49,728 nt of DNA from Verrucomicrobiota bacterium. Its GTDB lineage: Bacteria > Verrucomicrobiota > Kiritimatiellia > JAHIZV01. The translations under genes and the position numbers were made by a program. The stretch lies in NCBI GenBank assembly GCA_018814445.1, contig JAHIZV010000237.1, positions 1 to 49,728 on the forward strand, read 5' to 3'. The notes under the pieces are model-generated. The model saw only the letters and a list, made by a program, of their open reading frames with translations. It was not told where the DNA came from and searched no databases. Positions 1-9,051 of the stretch are shown in pieces. The stretch's first letter is position 1; the number at the start of each line of letters is the position of its first letter.

Positions 1-267
1 CTCAAGCAACTGCCTCAGCTCGATGTAGTTGTAGATCTCGCCGTTGAAGACGATCTGGTATCGCCCGTCGTCGGCCGACATCGGCTGACTCCCGCCTTCG
101 ATGTCGATGATGCTGAGCCGGCGATGGGCAAGAGCGACCGCTTCGTCGACGTAGTACCCTTCCCCATCCGGCCCGCGGGGCCGCAGTCGATCCGCCATGG
201 CTCGCGCCCTGGCTTCGGGCCCGTCAACCCGCGAACTCAGCATCGTGAAGCCGGCTATGCCGCACAT
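1..267 (-). CDS. asnB: Asparagine synthase (glutamine-hydrolysing), N-terminal fragment, truncated by window start
   Basis: Reverse strand from ATG at 267 reads MCGIAGFTMLSSRVDGPEARARAMADRLRPRGPDGEGYYVDEAVALAHRRLSIIDIEGGSQPMSADDGRYQIVFNGEIYNYIELRQLLE: class II glutamine amidotransferase N-terminus with Cys2, RGPDG and FNGEIYN motifs. Confidence 0.88.
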   Translation of the reverse strand, partial: MCGIAGFTMLSSRVDGPEARARAMADRLRPRGPDGEGYYVDEAVALAHRRLSIIDIEGGSQPMSADDGRYQIVFNGEIYNYIELRQLLE

Positions 268-438
268 TGTGTCTCAATCCTCTCAGGTTGTGAAATCACC
301 GGATCATTACGCCTTATGCAGTCGTGCTGAGCAAGCGCTTATTCCTGCTCCGGCGCTCAGATCGCATCTGTTTGACTGGTCATGTACCTCTGTGTTTACT
401 ATAAAGACAGCAAAACAAATCCCTGTGGCTCGTCCGAC

Positions 439-1155
439 ATGAACGTTTCACTGATAATACCCGTTTTCAATGAAGAGGATAACATCCCTGTTCTGACACA
501 GGAACTGATGGCCGTCCATGATGCCCTCCCCGGTTTCGAGACTGTATTTGTCGACGACGGAAGTTCCGACGGCACATGGTCAAGAATCGAGGACACGGCC
601 CGGCAGCACGCGTTCATCCGCGGGGTCAGAACGGAAGCGAACTGCGGGCAGACTTCAGCGATGCTCCGGGGTCTTCGCGCTGCGCGCGGCGATATTCTTG
701 TGACAATGGACGGAGATCTTCAGAACAACCCCGCCGACATTCCGAGGCTGGTGTCTGAACTGGCGGATTGCGACGTAGTCTGCGGGTACCGGGCGAACAG
801 GAAAGACACGTGGTCGCGCCGGATCGCGTCGCGAATGGCGAACTGCGTGCGCAACAGCGTTACGCGCGACGGGATCAGGGATACCGGCTGTTCGCTGAAA
901 GCATTCAAGAAGGAATGCCTGCCGGACCTTCCCTCGCTGAACGGCGCCCATCGTTTCATGCCGGCCTACTTCAGACTTCACGGCCGCAGGATTAAGGAAA
1001 TTCCCGTCGATCACCGCGCGCGACGGCACGGCACATCGAAGTATACGAACATGAAGCGCCTCCCGAAAACAGTCGCCGACCTGCTGGGCTTCCGCTGGTA
1101 TCGACAACGCTACCTCGCAAGTCTGAAAGCGGAGTCCGACAAGCTGACTTCGTAG
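439..1155 (+). CDS. Family 2 glycosyltransferase (dolichol-phosphate mannosyltransferase/DPM1-like)
   Basis: MNVSLIIPVFNEEDNIPVL...VDDGSSDGTW...MDGDLQNNPADIP: GT2 signature; internal ATG at 439 is a better start than 382. Confidence 0.88.
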   Translation: MNVSLIIPVFNEEDNIPVLTQELMAVHDALPGFETVFVDDGSSDGTWSRIEDTARQHAFIRGVRTEANCGQTSAMLRGLRAARGDILVTMDGDLQNNPADIPRLVSELADCDVVCGYRANRKDTWSRRIASRMANCVRNSVTRDGIRDTGCSLKAFKKECLPDLPSLNGAHRFMPAYFRLHGRRIKEIPVDHRARRHGTSKYTNMKRLPKTVADLLGFRWYRQRYLASLKAESDKLTS

Positions 1156-1176
1156 AAGGCGGGGAACGGGACAGAG

Positions 1177-1227
1177 TTTCCAAACCTTGGAAGTTTATTT
1201 CCGCGTTTTTCCAATGCTTGGAAGTTT
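1177..1227. repeat. Two near-identical 20-bp dyad units TTTCCAA-nnc-TTGGAAGTTT, start-to-start spacing 31 bp
   Basis: tttccaaaccttggaagttt (1177-1196) and tttccaatgcttggaagttt (1208-1227), 18/20 identical, each containing TTCCAA/TTGGAA dyad; lies between convergent genes. Confidence 0.8.
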
Positions 1228-1233
1228 CTGCGC

Positions 1234-2487
1234 TCAGCCGCGCGCGCGTTTCCATGGCAGGCCGAAGATCAGGGAAATCATTCCGACGAGATTGCAGACT
1301 CCGAGGATCGTGACGATCTGCCAGATGCTTTCATGCCAGATGACCACGCCGGCGATATAGGCGACGGCACAGAGGATGATGATGTTGAGCGCCTTGAATC
1401 GATGCTGAGCAAGTTCGAAGTTGATCATCAGGTATCCCATCGCCAGCGGCGCCATGGCGCAGGCGAACGCCCGCACCAACTGGACCATCTCCACGGCCGG
1501 CTCCCGGTCGCCATATACGAGGAACAACGGGATACGGGGAAACAGACAACATGCGGCAACGGCACTGAGCACGACGACGAGCGAGAGGCCTATCGCCTTG
1601 CCGAACGTGCGCCAGTCCCCCTCTGATGTTCCTCCTGTCGACGCCACTTTCGGGAACAGCACCAGGCCGATGGGGATCACGACAAAAATAACCAGCCGCG
1701 CAATACTGGGCGCACGCACGTACAGCCCGGCTGTCTCCGGATCAAAGAAACGCTTGATGATCAATGTGTCGGCGTTCATCAACAGGGCATAAGCGCCGAG
1801 AACAAGCAGCGATCTGAACAAATAAAGGTTCACGCCCCTGACGGGCGCGACATCGCCGTCAGCCGACTTCAACAGGACCCGCAGGCCGACGATACCGAGC
1901 GACGCTGAGGTCAGAACTCCCAGCAGATGACCACTCAGCCCGAACACGGCAGACCGCCCGACGACCAGGACGAGCGACGCACCGGCAAGAAGCCGCACGA
2001 CGCTCCATCCGTGCATGACCGACGCCATCCAGGAGAAGGACTGCAAACCTTGATGCGCTCCGATCAGGATCGGCACGAACATGACCGCGCCCATGACCAG
2101 CGCGGTGACTGCGACGGGAGCCCGTGAAGACATCTGGAAGAAACCGGCGATCGGCCCGCTGAAGAGGAGAAGAATGAGCGTGAGAGGAATGGAGACGAAA
2201 GCAAGCCGCCGCGCCCAGAACGCCGCGAGCGCCCTGACTTCCGCGGCCTTTCCTTCAACGACAAGCCTCGCCGAAAAATGCCCCATCGCCGAACGCATGG
2301 CGTCCATGGGAATCAGCATCAGCAGTACCGCGCCGCTCATGGAAGCCAGCACGCCGTATTCGGCAGGAGGAAGCAGCCATCCCATCGCGACGTGATACAG
2401 CGTGTTGGCAATGAAGGAAATGTTCGCCACAGCCATCATGAAGAAACTGTGGCGAAGGAGTTTATCGCCGCCTGACGTTTCGGCCAC
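1234..2487 (-). CDS. Multi-spanning membrane protein, polysaccharide flippase / oligosaccharide translocase-like
   Basis: 417 aa with many hydrophobic helices; flippase-like pattern (NTLYHVAMGWLLPPAEYGVLAS...); adjacent to GT2 and GT39 genes. Confidence 0.7.
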   Translation of the reverse strand: MAETSGGDKLLRHSFFMMAVANISFIANTLYHVAMGWLLPPAEYGVLASMSGAVLLMLIPMDAMRSAMGHFSARLVVEGKAAEVRALAAFWARRLAFVSIPLTLILLLFSGPIAGFFQMSSRAPVAVTALVMGAVMFVPILIGAHQGLQSFSWMASVMHGWSVVRLLAGASLVLVVGRSAVFGLSGHLLGVLTSASLGIVGLRVLLKSADGDVAPVRGVNLYLFRSLLVLGAYALLMNADTLIIKRFFDPETAGLYVRAPSIARLVIFVVIPIGLVLFPKVASTGGTSEGDWRTFGKAIGLSLVVVLSAVAACCLFPRIPLFLVYGDREPAVEMVQLVRAFACAMAPLAMGYLMINFELAQHRFKALNIIILCAVAYIAGVVIWHESIWQIVTILGVCNLVGMISLIFGLPWKRARG

Positions 2488-2489
2488 GG

Positions 2490-4079
2490 TCAGTCGCCCT
2501 CAACCTTCTTCAGGATACGCAGCGTGGTGTGACCCTGCCCGAAGTCCGGAATCTCGCTCACGACCCGATAGCGGGAAAGCAATGCATCCCAGAGATCCTG
2601 TTGTTCTTCGTCCGGTACTTCTTCCACTTGCGGACAGGTTATGGAAAGTCCGTATCCACTGAATGCCGCGAACTCGGCATCCGAAGTCAGCAGCTTGTCC
2701 TTGAGCATTTCTCTGTTGACCACATGCATCGCCGACGCCCTGCCCGTCTCCCATTCTCCAAAATAGGAAAAAGGACCCATCTCCAACCCCTCCGGCACTC
2801 TTAAACCGGCCTCTACGGCGAGGTACGTATCCTGCGTCAGCAGCAGGTCACCTTCCGTCGTCTGCGACTTCAGCCACTGCCCCACCACGCGAAGTTTCTG
2901 AAGATCGCTCGTCTCTTTCAAACGCCACCATATCCGGTCCCGCCCCATGCTGAACCATTGCTGATTGATCGGAGACGAGAACCCGGCCGCCGTCGAAAGC
3001 AGAACGAGGGCAACAACGGCGGCGCTCACCTTCGAGCTGATGACGCCATGCGTTCCCCCGACCGTTCGGATCAGCAGGGACGCCGTCGCGGCCGCCAGTA
3101 GAGGAAAGATGACGACCTGATAGTCTTCGTATGGAAACGGCGCAGAGAAATGGACCACGGAAACGGATATGATGACGGCCCAGAGCAATCCGACAAACCT
3201 GGCGGGAGCACGCATGGGGTCTTCCCGGAAGGACTCTGACTTCACGAGAAGCCGCCACCCGATCAGCGCGATCAATGTTGATATCGTCACGAAGTAAGCC
3301 TGCACAGAACGGGAGATGAATCCGGCCTTGTAGGTGAGTATCTGGCCGACATTTCCCGCCGAACGGAGTGAATGGTACTGTGCGACGCCGAACAGCGTGC
3401 CTTCCGGAGCCATGATGAAAAACGGCACGAAGACGGCCGCAAGCCCAAGGCCGCCGCCCAGCCCGAACCAGAACCATGCGGCGCGAGACACGTCCTTCCT
3501 GAAGAACCACAGGTGGATCACGATAACCGGCAGGACGATGCCTGCCGAGATCCGCGTGCCTGCGGCCAGCGCACAGAGAATCCCGGAAAGAATCACACTG
3601 ACCTTACCGGCCCGGCAATAGCTGAGCACGAGGAGTCCTGCCGTCAGAAAGAACCCGCACAGAGCGTACGTTTTTACAACCGTCGTAAAGTACGACTGGT
3701 AGACGTTGCACACGATCAGCGCAAAAGCCGTCACTGCGGCCGCCGACCGCCAGCGCACGGGAACAAGTCGCATCGCGAGAAGTCCGGCGCCCAGAGCACT
3801 CAGGTAGCCGAGGAAAATCGTGAATATCCGTCCGCCCGCGACTCCGAACCGGTCGACCAGCGGCGCCGCAAGAGAATAGACCAGCGGTGTCAAAGGAGCC
3901 TGGGTGAACGCAAAATCCCGGTACGGCAACCGGCCATCAGCCACCTGCTGTCCCGAATACAGGTACCATCCTTCATCCTGGTTCAGTTCCCCGAACTGAA
4001 GGTTAGCGGCATACAGAACCACACCTGTCACGAGGGCAAACAGCGCGCTTCCGATTATCCATGGATCTTTCTTTGCCAT
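2490..4079 (-). CDS. Family 39-type membrane glycosyltransferase (ArnT/PMT-like)
   Basis: 529 aa polytopic; N-terminal loop NQDEGWYLYSGQQVADGRLPYRDF typical of GT39/ArnT-like enzymes. Confidence 0.8.
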   Translation of the reverse strand: MAKKDPWIIGSALFALVTGVVLYAANLQFGELNQDEGWYLYSGQQVADGRLPYRDFAFTQAPLTPLVYSLAAPLVDRFGVAGGRIFTIFLGYLSALGAGLLAMRLVPVRWRSAAAVTAFALIVCNVYQSYFTTVVKTYALCGFFLTAGLLVLSYCRAGKVSVILSGILCALAAGTRISAGIVLPVIVIHLWFFRKDVSRAAWFWFGLGGGLGLAAVFVPFFIMAPEGTLFGVAQYHSLRSAGNVGQILTYKAGFISRSVQAYFVTISTLIALIGWRLLVKSESFREDPMRAPARFVGLLWAVIISVSVVHFSAPFPYEDYQVVIFPLLAAATASLLIRTVGGTHGVISSKVSAAVVALVLLSTAAGFSSPINQQWFSMGRDRIWWRLKETSDLQKLRVVGQWLKSQTTEGDLLLTQDTYLAVEAGLRVPEGLEMGPFSYFGEWETGRASAMHVVNREMLKDKLLTSDAEFAAFSGYGLSITCPQVEEVPDEEQQDLWDALLSRYRVVSEIPDFGQGHTTLRILKKVEGD

Positions 4080-4304
4080 TAAAACCCGATTCCTGTGCCA
4101 GAAGCCTACTCAGGCCCGGTGCCTCTGACAACACAACATCCACCGCCGCTCATCTCCGCTCTCCCACACCCCAAAACGGCCCACAATGCCCATATCTAGT
4201 GGTTGCCTACGCCTGTGGCACATGATATGGTACAAAATTGCGTTGGAAGCAAGTTTCGTCATTCGGGCGACCTGCTTCCGGGATACGGGTATGGAGGGAT
4301 AGAT

Positions 4305-7300
4305 TTGTATCTCAAAAGTATTGAATTGGTAGGTTTCAAGAGTTTCGCACAGCGAACGAAACTTGAATTTGAACCGGGCATGACGGCCATCGTCGGCCCG
4401 AACGGGTGCGGCAAAAGCAACATCTCCGATGCCGTCAGGTGGGTGCTGGGCGAACAGAGCCCGAAGGCTCTCCGCGGATCGAAGATGGAAGACTGCATCT
4501 TCAACGGCACGGATGCCATGAAGCCGTTGTCGATGGCCGAGGTCAACCTGACCCTCGCCGACTGCGAGACCGCTCTCGGAACCGAATACGACGAAGTCAC
4601 CATCACGCGGCGCGTCCTCCGCTCGGGCGAAGGACAGTACTACATGAACAAGCGCCCCTGCCGCCTGAAGGACATCCAGCGCCTTTTCATGGATACCGGC
4701 GTCGGCACAAATTCCTATTCCCTGATGGAACAGGGACGGATCGATCTGATTCTAAGTTCCCGCCCCGAAGACCGCCGGGCCGTTTTCGAGGAGGCCAGCG
4801 GAATCACTAAGTACAAGGCGGACAAGAAAGAAGCCATCCGCAAGCTCGAGCATACTGAAGCGAACCTGCTCAGACTCGCGGACGTCATCCGCGAAGTGAA
4901 GCGTCAGATCGTTTCACTTCAGAGACAGGCCGGAAAAGCCCGCCGCTATCGTCAGTTGAAGGAACAGCTTCAGGAACTGGAGATCTACATCACGCGCGAG
5001 CGGGTAGCGGACCTGGACAAGCGCATCAACACACTCGATGCAGGTTCTGCGTCTGTCCGCGAGCAGGACGAGGCACTGCGCGTCGACCTCCAGAGCATGG
5101 AGGAGCAGGCTGCGGCGATCCGCAGCGAACTGGCTTCAACCGAGCGCGGCATCGCCGCCGCGATCGATGCCGCGGCGCAGGCCAGGGCGGGACTCGATCG
5201 GGCCGTTCAATCGATCGAAATGAACGAAGACCGCATCAGTGAATTCAAGGAACTGTCGGAACGCGATACGAAGGATGCGGAGGAATCAAAGAAACGCCTG
5301 GAGCAGCACCGCGGCGAAATCGGGCGCATCGAAGTCCAACTGCAGGAAGCCATCGTGGCGAGGGATGCCGTGGAAAAGGACTTCAACGAGAGTCTTGCGC
5401 AGCTCACGGCGTTCGACGCGGCCCTCGAGAGCAAACGGCAACACCTTCACAACATCCAGAATGAGCAGGTTACGCTCGAAAGCCGCAGTGCGGGGCTGCA
5501 GAACGAAATTTCGGATCTTGAAGCGCGTGAGCGCACGACCGTAATCCGCCGCGAGCGCCTGTCGGCCGAGCAGGCAGAGATGGAACGCGGCGTCGAAGTG
5601 TTCGGCCGGCGCAAAACCGACATGGAACACAAGATGGTCGGACTGCGGGATGCAGTCAACCAGGCTCAGACCCGCTTGAGTGAATTGGAATCGGCCGGCG
5701 CCGACCGCGCGCGGCGCGCGAAGGAGCTGGAAACGGAACTGGGCCATCTCAGGTCGAAAGCCGCGGCAAAGGGGGCGCAGATCGAGATCCTTTCCACGGG
5801 CGAGAAGAAGACCGAAGGATTCCCCGCCGGCGCCAGGTCCCTCCTCTCGAGCGCTGAAGATGATCTTATCGATCGTTCCGCTGTGCTTGGACCTCTGGCG
5901 GAGAAGATACAGGCGGAAGACGGATACAGCGTCGCTGTTGAGGCTGTGCTCCGCAGCTCGCTCGACGCGCTCGTTGTTCGTGACGATGACGCGGCGCGCT
6001 ACCTTCTTGACGTTCTCCGCGAACGCAGGGGCGGCGCCGTGCGCTTCGTCAGCCTTGCGGGCGGCGCACATGCGGAAACAGAGGGGTATCCCGGCAGACC
6101 TCTTGCCGACGTCGTGAAATGCGACGACTCAGTGAGGCCGCTGATCGCAAAACTCCTCGCGGGAGTCCGCGTGGTGGATTCTCTGGACGAGATTCCTTCT
6201 CCCCTGCCCCAGTCCCTCGTTTTTGCGACGAAGGACGGGATCGTGATCCGGCCCGACGGCACATCCGAATTCTGGATGCCTGACAAGGGGCAGGAATCTC
6301 CGCTGGCACGCGAACAGATGATTCGTGACTGGCGGACAGAACTCAACAGACTCCAGGAGACGATCACCGGCCACGAGCAGACCATCGCGTCCCTGCTTTC
6401 TGACGGGCATTCGCAGGAAGCCAGTCTAGCCGCGGCCAAGGAGCAGTTGGAGGAGTCGAAACACACTTTGGCCCTGCACGAGGGCGAGTTCCGTCTTGTA
6501 TGCAAGGAAGCAGATCAGGCCAACGAACGTGCGGAGACCGTAAGGTTCGAACTGCAGGCGCTGATCGAGCAGGACGGTTCAGGAAGCCAGCGCCGGGATC
6601 AGCTCGCACAGGAGCTCTCGGACATCAGGACGCGACAGGAGCATATCCGGTCCGAAATCGCCGTGAAGACGGACGAAATACGCGCACTGGACGTGAAACG
6701 GGGCGAACTGACGGGCGAAGTGACTGAACGACGCGTCAGCCATGCCGAGAAACGCCAGCAGGTCGAGCACCTCAACAGTCGCCGCGAACCCATTGAAGCG
6801 CAGTTGAGTGAACTGGCGAGCCTCATCCGGGACCGTGACCAGGGCATCCAGTCGTACCGTCAGCGTATCGAGAATCTGATGAAGCTGACCGACGAGGCCC
6901 GCGAACGAATCGAACCGCTGAAAGCCGAAGTCGAACGCCAGAATCACGATCTCGAAGCAGCGCGGTCGAACCGTCAGGCGAAGTCCACAACGCTCGACCA
7001 GCTCAATACACAGCTCTTCAGCAAGAGAGAACTGGTTGAAGAAGTCCGGGCCCGCCGATCCAGGCTCGATGTCGAACTCGCCGAACAGCGCATGCGCCGG
7101 CAGAACATTGTAGAACGCGTCACGGCGGAGTACCGCATCTCGGAAGAACAGATGTTCGCGCATCCGGAGCCCGAGTGGGAAGACGAAGAGAAACCGGACC
7201 ACGACACCATCGAGACCACTGTAGCGGAACTGCATGCGAAACTCGAATCCATGGGCGCGGTCAATCTTGTCGCCATTGACGAGCATAAAGAGCTGGAAGA

Positions 7301-7895
7301 GCGCTACGAGTTCCTCATGCAGCAGCAGGACGATCTCGTCAAAGCAAAGCAGCAGCTCATGGAACTGATTCGGAAGATCAACAAGACGACCACCGAGATG
7401 TTCTCCGACACCTTCAACAAGGTGAACGAGAACTTCCAGATGATGTTCAAGCAACTCTTCGGCGGCGGCTCCGCAAAGCTTGTGCTGATCGACGAAGAAG
7501 ACGTTCTGGACTCGGGCATCGAGATCATCGCGAGGCCTCCGGGCAAGAAACTTCAGACCGTCTCACTGCTCTCCGGCGGCGAACGCACGATGACGGCGGT
7601 GGCCCTGCTGTTCTCCCTCTACATGGTCAAGCCCAGTCCCTTCTGCGTTCTGGACGAACTGGATGCCGCGCTGGACGACAGCAACATCGGCCGTTTCGTC
7701 AAAATGGTGCAGGGATTCCTCGATAACTCACAGTTCGTGGTCATCACACATAACCGCCAGACCATCGAAGCCGCTCAGGTGCTCTACGGCGTAACCATGG
7801 AGAGACAAGGCGTTTCCAAGATCATATCCGTCAAACTGTCCGATCACGCCGAAGGCGAAGCACCATCAGAACAGCCCGTAACCAGCGAAACATGA
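4305..7895 (+). CDS. smc: Chromosome segregation protein SMC
   Basis: LYLKSIELVGFKSFAQRTKLEFEPGMTAIVGPNGCGKSNISDAVRWVLGEQSPKALRG (Walker A), long coiled coils, LSGGERTMTAVALLFS signature and FCVLDELDAALDD Walker B. TTG at 4305 is the likely start; ORF opens at 4203. Confidence 0.96.
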   Translation: MYLKSIELVGFKSFAQRTKLEFEPGMTAIVGPNGCGKSNISDAVRWVLGEQSPKALRGSKMEDCIFNGTDAMKPLSMAEVNLTLADCETALGTEYDEVTITRRVLRSGEGQYYMNKRPCRLKDIQRLFMDTGVGTNSYSLMEQGRIDLILSSRPEDRRAVFEEASGITKYKADKKEAIRKLEHTEANLLRLADVIREVKRQIVSLQRQAGKARRYRQLKEQLQELEIYITRERVADLDKRINTLDAGSASVREQDEALRVDLQSMEEQAAAIRSELASTERGIAAAIDAAAQARAGLDRAVQSIEMNEDRISEFKELSERDTKDAEESKKRLEQHRGEIGRIEVQLQEAIVARDAVEKDFNESLAQLTAFDAALESKRQHLHNIQNEQVTLESRSAGLQNEISDLEARERTTVIRRERLSAEQAEMERGVEVFGRRKTDMEHKMVGLRDAVNQAQTRLSELESAGADRARRAKELETELGHLRSKAAAKGAQIEILSTGEKKTEGFPAGARSLLSSAEDDLIDRSAVLGPLAEKIQAEDGYSVAVEAVLRSSLDALVVRDDDAARYLLDVLRERRGGAVRFVSLAGGAHAETEGYPGRPLADVVKCDDSVRPLIAKLLAGVRVVDSLDEIPSPLPQSLVFATKDGIVIRPDGTSEFWMPDKGQESPLAREQMIRDWRTELNRLQETITGHEQTIASLLSDGHSQEASLAAAKEQLEESKHTLALHEGEFRLVCKEADQANERAETVRFELQALIEQDGSGSQRRDQLAQELSDIRTRQEHIRSEIAVKTDEIRALDVKRGELTGEVTERRVSHAEKRQQVEHLNSRREPIEAQLSELASLIRDRDQGIQSYRQRIENLMKLTDEARERIEPLKAEVERQNHDLEAARSNRQAKSTTLDQLNTQLFSKRELVEEVRARRSRLDVELAEQRMRRQNIVERVTAEYRISEEQMFAHPEPEWEDEEKPDHDTIETTVAELHAKLESMGAVNLVAIDEHKELEERYEFLMQQQDDLVKAKQQLMELIRKINKTTTEMFSDTFNKVNENFQMMFKQLFGGGSAKLVLIDEEDVLDSGIEIIARPPGKKLQTVSLLSGGERTMTAVALLFSLYMVKPSPFCVLDELDAALDDSNIGRFVKMVQGFLDNSQFVVITHNRQTIEAAQVLYGVTMERQGVSKIISVKLSDHAEGEAPSEQPVTSET

Positions 7896-7966
7896 TGTGC
7901 CGGTCCGATTGACGAAGCCTCCGCGCGAGCATAGTTTATACAGAGAAACATGGCAAATCAAATCAG

Positions 7967-8845
7967 ATGAGCGGACGCGTCCAACACATAGTTCGTTTCA
8001 GCACGATCTTAGCAGTCTTGCTGGCTCTCTCCGTTGCCGCAAGTGACGTACGGTGGGCAACTGGCAATTGGTTCTTTGGTTCTTGGGGGGTGAAGAATCC
8101 CAATAACGCCCATTTCGCGCCCAATAACACCTACGCACTATTCACTAAACAGGGAGCCAGTTCTCTTGCGTTTGAGACATGGGTCAATTACTTCGGCTTC
8201 TCTAATTATGACACTGATACGCTGGCCTCGTTCCTTGGAGTCAGCGTCTGCGATCTCGCTCGCGCTGATTTCATAGCATTTGATCACAATGCCAACGGTT
8301 CAACTGCTTTCCATCCAAGCCAATGGGTGTTCAGTGACGGAAGCCCAACTGGAGATGTTGGCACGGTAATCTGGCCCAGCACAAATCCCCGCGTGATCAC
8401 AGATGGTTCAGTCAGTTCGAGCAACTATGCTACCTATTTTGGCATTTCGGACGCAGGGGGCAGATATGCATTTCTCCTCTTCGACATCAATGACACCGTC
8501 AACGTTGCCTCAAATGGCATGAACGTTCAAGTGGCCGCAAAGAGCAATACCGTCAATAGCCTGTACTTGGACTGCCTGGGAGTGATGTTCACAACACTCA
8601 CGAATACTGTGGACCCGGACATACTCAGCGTGTCCAAGTCCAATCTCACGATTAATCTATCCATAACGGGTCTCGCCCCCTGCGATGAAGCGATCATCGA
8701 AGGAAGCGGCGTTCTAACGGCCACAGGCGAATGGACCGAAGTTGAAACCTACATTCCCGGAGCGACCAATTCGCTGTGGTCGGGAAACATCACAAACTTC
8801 AGTAATGTGGGAATCTTCCGAGTCAAGGGACTCTGGAATCCGTAA
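7967..8845 (+). CDS. Hypothetical secreted protein
   Basis: 292 aa with hydrophobic N-terminal signal-like segment (FSTILAVLLALSVAASDV), Asn/Ser/Thr-rich; no recognised domain. Confidence 0.7.
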   Translation: MSGRVQHIVRFSTILAVLLALSVAASDVRWATGNWFFGSWGVKNPNNAHFAPNNTYALFTKQGASSLAFETWVNYFGFSNYDTDTLASFLGVSVCDLARADFIAFDHNANGSTAFHPSQWVFSDGSPTGDVGTVIWPSTNPRVITDGSVSSSNYATYFGISDAGGRYAFLLFDINDTVNVASNGMNVQVAAKSNTVNSLYLDCLGVMFTTLTNTVDPDILSVSKSNLTINLSITGLAPCDEAIIEGSGVLTATGEWTEVETYIPGATNSLWSGNITNFSNVGIFRVKGLWNP

Positions 8846-8930
8846 ACATCTCCGCGCCGACGATGTGCCGCAGTTGCGCGGTGATCGAGCCTGCCCCACC
8901 CGTCATCTCGCATTCCACGACACGCGAATT

Positions 8931-8970
8931 TGTTTCACTTAGCGTCACGATCGTGACGCTAAGTGAAACA
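8931..8970. terminator. Perfect 40-bp palindrome, possible bidirectional terminator between convergent genes
   Basis: tgtttcacttagcgtcacgatcgtgacgctaagtgaaaca is identical to its reverse complement over all 40 bp; sits between genes converging from 8845(+) and 9052(-). No strong U-tract, so the terminator role is inference. Confidence 0.6.
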
Positions 8971-9051
8971 CGGGGTGGTGAGTCAAGAAGGGTTGGGTAA
9001 GCTTGGTATGGATAGCGGCGGGTACTGGGAGAAGCTTGCAGCGGTGATCTG

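Noticed and set aside
4203-4304. N-terminal 34-residue extension of SMC from ATG at 4203
   Set aside because: Conserved SMC N-terminus begins at LYLKSIELVGFKSFA; TTG at 4305 is the likely start and upstream residues look non-conserved.
5286-6071. Long antisense ORFs (e.g. within smc, pnt genes, topA) in the ORF track
   Set aside because: They lie opposite well-supported genes in GC-rich coding DNA and their translations show no recognisable domains; typical spurious shadow ORFs.
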